Shown here: piece by piece, positions 32,501 through 34,976 of the stretch | How positions within the stretch are numbered: the stretch's first letter is position 1 | How the letters are laid out: each line of letters opens with the position of its first letter | NCBI GenBank assembly: GCA_025359065.1 | Contig: JANYHM010000110.1 | Span: 1 to 34,976 of the forward strand | Direction: 5' to 3' | DNA: 34,976 bases | DNA from: Synechococcales cyanobacterium GL140_1_metabinner_5_sub | GTDB taxonomy: Bacteria > Cyanobacteriota > Cyanobacteriia > Cyanobacteriales > Chamaesiphonaceae | Notes under the pieces: model-generated | What the model saw: the letters and a program-made list of their open reading frames with translations, nothing else | Database searches by the model: none | Told to the model about the DNA's origin: nothing | Position numbers and translations under genes: made by a program

Positions 32501-34613
32501 TACCGGTGATTTAACTAATGTCAGTGGTCTAAATAGTGGTGGCACTACTCATGTTAGTAACTTGGCTAACACTGTTGTTCTGAGTACCAGCATTAACCCG
32601 ATTGATGACCCCACTATCATTACTGGCAACACGACTGGCACAGTCACCGAAGATACTATTACCAGCTTCTCTGGTAGCCTATTGGCCACCGATGTCGATG
32701 TGAGTGGTCCACTGTTTACCCCAGTTGCCAATCAAAATGGCACCAATAATTATGGTAAATTCACCATCCTAAATAACGGTACTTGGCAGTACAACCTAGA
32801 TAACAATAACCCGCTGGTTCAACATCTGGGTGCAGCCAATAGCCTGACTGATACCTACACCTTTAACACCATCACTGGTGCAACTCAGACTGTTAGTGTC
32901 ACCATTAATGGTTCGATCGATGCCGGTGTGTCTATCCTAGGCACTGGTGCTGATGACGTAATTAATGGCAAAGATGGCAATGACTATCTCAATGGTGGTG
33001 CCGGTAACGATTCTCTCATTGGTGGCCTTGGCAACGATGTTTTAGATGGTGCGGTTGATAGTATCGGTCTAGATACCTTTGTGGGCGGTGCTGGCGATGA
33101 TGTCTATGGCGTTTACAACTCTGCTACGGTGATTACCGAAAATCTAGGGGAAGGAAATGATACCGTCTGGACAGCAGTTAATTACACTCTGGCCGACAAT
33201 GTTGAAAACCTTTACTTGGTTGGAAATCTCACTGGTAACGGCAACAATGGCAATAATGTAATTGTTGGCTATGATGCCGAGAATCATGTTATTAACGGTT
33301 TGGCTGGTAATGATTATTTATTTGGCGGAGCTGGTAAAGATACGATCAATGGCGGTAATGATAACGACTACCTCAATGGTGCTGACGGTGATGACTATCT
33401 TAATGGAGGTGCTGGTAATGACTCCCTGATTGGGGGTTCCGGTAATGACATTTTAGATGGTGCAGTTGATATCATCGGTCTAGATACCTTTGTGGGTGGT
33501 GCTGGCGATGATGTCTATGGCGTTTACAACTCTGCTACGGTGATTACCGAAAATCCAGGGGAAGGAAATGATACCGTCTGGACAGCAGTTAATTATACTC
33601 TGACCGACAATGTTGAAAACCTTTACTTGGTCGGAAATCTCATTGGTAACGGCAACAATGGTAATAATGTAATTGTTGGCTATGATGCCGAGAATCATGT
33701 CATTAACGGTTTGGCTGGTAATGATTATTTATTTGGCGGAGCTGGTAAAGATACGATCAATGGTGGTAATGATAACGACTACCTCAATGGTGCTGACGGT
33801 GATGACTATCTTAATGGAAATGCTGGTGATGACTTCCTGATTGGGGGCTCCGGTAATGATATTTTAGATGGTGGGGGTCATAGTATTGGTCTAGATACCT
33901 TTGTGGGTGGTGCTGGCGACGATAATTATGGAGTTTACAACTCTGCTACGGTAATTATCGAAAGTGCTGACGAAGGCAATGATACTGTCTGGACAGCAGC
34001 TAACTATACTCTGACCGACAATGTTGAAAACCTCTACTTGGTCGGAAATCTTACCGGTAACGGTAATAATGGCAACAATATAATTGTTGGCTATGGTGCC
34101 GATAATCATGTTATTAACGGTTTGGCTGGCGATGATTATTTGCTGGGTGGGTCTGGTAGTGACACGATCAATGGCGGTGCGGGCGCTGATGTAATCAGCG
34201 GTGGCGCAGGTGCAGATATCTTCACCTTCCTGTTTACCCAATCTACGGCTACTGCTACTGATCGCATTGCAGATTTCGAGTTTGGCTCTGATCAGCTAGA
34301 CATCTTTAGTCCAGCCGGTGTTGCAGCTCCGCCAACTAGCTTCAGTCGTGCCGCCAATAACAGCAGTGCAACTGACTTGTCCAGCTTGGCTCAGAGTGTT
34401 TACAGTAATGCCAATGGTGCTGGTGCTGCGTTAACTGCGAGCGGTGCTTCTCTAGTGGTTGCTTCTAATGCGGCGATCGTAGGAACCTACGTAGTAATTG
34501 ATAACGGTGATGCGGTGTTTAATGCTAACACTGACCTAGTAATTAATATTACTGGTTATACCGGTGCTTTGCCAACCAATTCAACTTCAGTTAGTTCTTT
34601 CTTTAAAGTCTAA
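26598..34613 (+). CDS. giant VCBS/cadherin-like/RTX surface protein with bluetail-like end (2671 aa)
   Basis: A very large Asn/Thr/Ser/Gly-rich extracellular protein, with no cysteine seen and no N-terminal signal peptide. After about 180 N-terminal residues come roughly 14 VCBS-type repeats of about 104 residues (pattern SIDAxGxWTYTLDN, DTFTVSTxDGTTQTVSVTI and NDAAVITG). About residue 1740 onward holds cadherin-like and atypical domains ending near DDPTIITG. From about residue 2105 there are RTX calcium-binding nonapeptides (GGAGNDSLIGGLGND) in three 137-residue blocks. The end has ADIFTF, DRIADFEFGSDQLDI and GTYVVIDNGDAVFNANTDL, resembling the cyanobacterial 'bluetail' domain. It is probably exported by a type I system with Ca2+-driven folding, as adhesin or cell-surface layer. 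No secretion genes are in the window. The start is ATG without a clear ribosome site. Confidence 0.9.
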   Translation: MPNATPIFTASASTLSTSQNYTEGGSTTTGLFLSAAANVGAGESEGSGAGQQLFESVTLKVSNVFTGDQLRIDGVLVSIDTDNTATAGTYQVNITVVSGVSTVKISRNPIDISSANLQTLVENIGYASTSINPTDSGTKLTRGITISEVIDNAGTTVQSDDLSVFPDITATVTIATVNTPVMAVNDVRTGSNAAVEGSSPVIASGNALTNDIDPDSILSVTKVGAINISSSGTTNIAGTYGILTIASNGSYSYAADNTNATVNALNVGSASLQDTFTYTVSDGPSSSTATIKIDIEGGNNAAVITGDISRTINESIITTAGTSVTGTLTSTDVDNIGDWIASGTSTAYGVYSIDAAGDWTYTLDNGNTAVNQLNVGSSFADSFVVSTVDGTTQTVSVTIQGKNDPALISGDRTGSINESVTLLTGTTTTGALTSSDVDNISTWNVSSNTTAYGSYGIDSFGVWTYTLDNANAAVNALNVGGSLADTFTVSTVGGTTQTVSVTINGRNDAAVITGANTGSINESVTVLTGTTTTGTLISSDVDNTSTWNVSSNTTAYGSYGMDSFGVWTYTLDNANAAVNALNVGGSLADTFTVSTIDGTTRTVGVIINGQNDAAVITGDRAVSINESVTVLTGTTTTGTLISSDVDNTSTWNVSSNTTAHGTYSLDAAGAWTYTLDNGNTAVNALNVGGSFVDTFTATTIDGTTQVVSVTINGQNDNAVITSGVSSYRGTLTEASGLNNNINNAVTNSRASGTVTYTDVDNTGTAWVPTTAPVVTASQKGSYTVDATGQWVYDLNNNYGDVQALQVGQSATDTFTITTTGGTTQTVTVTINGGNDLPTFTNTANLSGSVVEAGGVANGTVNTPSDSKNLNFTDPDNVSDVWATVTNGAATYGNYSIDAFGQWTYNLNNGNSTVQGLNVGSSLTDSFVVTTNDGTTQAVSVAINGRNDAAVITNAENFLFGIPLGTGAAFGTANEAGGVNNGTAGTTSTANLNATDVDDLNDSWAVQTGASSTYGTYSINAVGVWSYAVDNANTAIEALNVGSSLVDTFNVQTIDGTTRAVRIVIQGRNDAAVIAGDINNKSVTEDSGFGNNIAGTPSTSGQLTYTDVDNAGAAWVAQSSVFTGNYGIYSISTAGAWTYTVNNNNGIVDGLQNGQSATDSFVVTTAGGTTQTVTVKILGVNDSAIVTGQKTAALNESGMFTTGAATGNNLNYTDPDNTADGWVAVNALATGGHGNYTIDVNGVWSYSLLTGNSIVESLNAGVTAVDTFVATTTDGTTQVVSVTITGQNDAASITNGESASSGLVIEAGGLANATAGTPTTTGDLNSTDIDAGQTDEWITGSGIAGNGYGHGEYVIAADGKWTYTVNNTDSAVQGLNAGQSITDTFVVTTIDSTASQTVTVTINGANDTATILNGASASSGLVIEAGGLILGTTATANLNASDIDNGQNDQWTVVAAPSVNNTTYGKYSIDANGIWNYAADQTNGTVQALNVGTSITDSFVAYTIDSSASQTVTVTINGTNDTAVITNGASASSGLVIEAGGLANAIAGTPTATGNLDSTDVDAGQTDKWTVIGVPTTNNGIYGKYSINSAGVWNYAVDNSLIEALNVGTSVADSFVVSTIDGTASQTVTVTINGANDTAVISGFTGTATEAGGTNNGTAGTTASGTLTIVDPDDTYSGWSASSTDGTYGNYTLNSSGAWTYALSDGSSATQSLTAGQTVTDTFTAINGSLSQVVTVTVTGTNDNPILSATPATLATGVENVAYTITKAQLLQGFTDVDAGQTATLSIANLTSPVGTFTLSGSTYTFVPTNLDYYGVVNLAYEVKDVSNGIYSATSSFNITSVNDAPTALLTTASLAAVDEDTANPAGATVLSLFGLTYSDAKDNPAPNAFIGVAITTVTSNASQGAWQWLDVTNGWQPINSVSTSGALFLDTATKIRFLPAANFNGVPSSIEARLVETGALNLVSIAVTTGDLTNVSGLNSGGTTHVSNLANTVVLSTSINPIDDPTIITGNTTGTVTEDTITSFSGSLLATDVDVSGPLFTPVANQNGTNNYGKFTILNNGTWQYNLDNNNPLVQHLGAANSLTDTYTFNTITGATQTVSVTINGSIDAGVSILGTGADDVINGKDGNDYLNGGAGNDSLIGGLGNDVLDGAVDSIGLDTFVGGAGDDVYGVYNSATVITENLGEGNDTVWTAVNYTLADNVENLYLVGNLTGNGNNGNNVIVGYDAENHVINGLAGNDYLFGGAGKDTINGGNDNDYLNGADGDDYLNGGAGNDSLIGGSGNDILDGAVDIIGLDTFVGGAGDDVYGVYNSATVITENPGEGNDTVWTAVNYTLTDNVENLYLVGNLIGNGNNGNNVIVGYDAENHVINGLAGNDYLFGGAGKDTINGGNDNDYLNGADGDDYLNGNAGDDFLIGGSGNDILDGGGHSIGLDTFVGGAGDDNYGVYNSATVIIESADEGNDTVWTAANYTLTDNVENLYLVGNLTGNGNNGNNIIVGYGADNHVINGLAGDDYLLGGSGSDTINGGAGADVISGGAGADIFTFLFTQSTATATDRIADFEFGSDQLDIFSPAGVAAPPTSFSRAANNSSATDLSSLAQSVYSNANGAGAALTASGASLVVASNAAIVGTYVVIDNGDAVFNANTDLVINITGYTGALPTNSTSVSSFFKV
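27798..28733 (+). repeat. three near-identical 312-base VCBS repeat units
   Basis: Units at 27798-28109, 28110-28421 and 28422-28733 repeat in exact 312-base register (104 residues), with long identical stretches such as those coding for TTTTGTLISSDVDNTSTW. Neighbouring VCBS units are much more diverged, so these three were recently duplicated or homogenised. Confidence 0.85.
33066..34298 (+). repeat. three 411-base RTX repeat blocks
   Basis: Blocks begin at 33066, 33477 and 33888, in exact 411-base (137 residue) register. Blocks 1 and 2 are almost identical at the nucleotide level. Block 3 diverges after about 34170, where the C-terminal domain begins. Each block has a calcium-binding RTX core plus a segment with NYTLxDNVENLYLVGNLxGNG. 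Confidence 0.85.
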
Positions 34614-34632
34614 TAATTAGGCATTAATTTAG

Positions 34633-34669
34633 GGAGCGATCGCCATCTAATGGCGATCGCTCCTTTTTT
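34633..34669 (+). terminator. Rho-independent terminator of the giant gene, HIP1 stem
   Basis: Perfect 14-base arms (34633-34646 and 34650-34663) around a CTA loop are followed by TTTTTT (34664-34669). Each arm contains the octamer GCGATCGC (34636-34643 and 34653-34660), the cyanobacterial HIP1 site. It lies 20 bases past the stop. Confidence 0.92.
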
Positions 34670-34851
34670 AGGTTATAAACATCGTCGCTAAAATCATATC
34701 AGAGCTACCCGTTACCGATTCACCAGTAGAAGAAACTATCGGCAAAGTCTCCGATCAATTAACTATAAACTAGATAATAAATCCCACATTCCGCTCCCTT
34801 TTGTGGTCATTAAGGAAATAAAACCAGACTAATCTCAAAACGGAGGAGAAA
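34670..34851. other. short non-coding gap, probable left end of an insertion sequence
   Basis: Nothing recognisable is encoded. The left terminus of the IS probably lies here, but I could not define its inverted repeat because the right end is outside the window. The ribosome site GGAGGA (34842-34847) precedes the transposase start. CCACA/TGTGG arms at about 34782-34805 may belong to the IS end. Confidence 0.3.
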
Positions 34852-34976
34852 GTGAGCAATCCAGAAATAACAGTCCACAATCTAGACCATCTAGGAATCG
34901 TGGCCGGTATAGTAGATCAACTTGGAATAGTAGAATACATCAATGACAAGCTAGGTATACATCCTAATGAAAAAGT
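34852..34976 (+). CDS. IS1634-type transposase, N-terminal part (partial, window edge)
   Basis: A GTG-initiated frame with a strong GGAGGA ribosome site encodes 41 residues running off the window. The protein begins MSNPEITVHNLDHLGIVAGI and continues VDQLGIVEYINDKLGIHPNE. This matches the DUF4277 start of IS1634-family (DDE) transposases, which typically open with NLDHLGIVAGIVDEIGIV. The rest, including the catalytic triad, lies outside, so completeness cannot be judged. Confidence 0.85.
   Translation, partial: MSNPEITVHNLDHLGIVAGIVDQLGIVEYINDKLGIHPNEK

Noticed and set aside
34672-34770. About 32 codons open after the giant gene's terminator
   Set aside because: No start codon, and it ends at a TAG before the IS. 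It could be a gene remnant, but the length is too short to support.

Overview
The window looks like a chromosomal segment of a cyanobacterium. The palindrome CGATCG and its extension GCGATCGC (HIP1) recur throughout, and several products are of cyanobacterial type: G/H-type type IV pilins, a DUF7219-like small protein, an AroH-type chorismate mutase, and a surface protein whose C-terminus resembles the 'bluetail' domain. A filamentous Pseudanabaena/Leptolyngbya-like lineage is my guess, at low confidence. I see no rRNA, tRNA, CRISPR array or phage genes.

Left region (1-6300): two type IV pilin genes on the minus strand, each with a prepilin leader, lie next to two tandem plus-strand paralogues of the O-linked N-acetylglucosamine transferase family. 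This could be a pilus glycosylation locus. The 3' ends of the two glycosyltransferase genes look homogenised by gene conversion, and a shared TACTATAAC-type element precedes each of them.

Middle region (6360-23570): mainly housekeeping genes. In order they are an M20 amidohydrolase, an EamA permease, aroH and rsmE, a DUF7219-like gene, lipA, a response regulator with a coiled-coil tail, recR, a polytopic membrane protein, an unknown conserved-looking protein, a HisD paralogue, HU, a CobD/HisC-like aminotransferase, an MnmD-like methyltransferase, surE, a metal-type ABC ATPase under a Zur/Fur-like operator, a mannose-1-phosphate guanylyltransferase and ispE. Two stand out. The HisD paralogue has lost nearly all catalytic and zinc-binding residues, so it is probably not a histidinol dehydrogenase. 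recR has no ATG, GTG or TTG start in a position that gives its conserved N-terminus, and appears to begin at ATC behind a GGAG.

Right region (23670-34976): a three-part protein (TPR, a DxD glycosyltransferase-like domain, a family 25 glycosyltransferase) precedes an 870-base non-coding stretch with a near-consensus promoter. Then comes a 2671-residue surface protein made of about 14 VCBS-type repeats, cadherin-like domains, RTX calcium-binding repeats and a bluetail-like end. Sets of its repeats are nearly identical and in register at the DNA level (312 and 411 bases). A terminator whose stem is made of two HIP1 sites follows, and the window ends inside the start of an IS1634-type transposase.

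The surface theme at both ends (pilins beside OGT-like enzymes; a giant repeat protein beside a double glycosyltransferase, with GDP-mannose supply about 1-2 kb upstream) suggests protein or surface glycosylation. The link is inferred from neighbourhood only.
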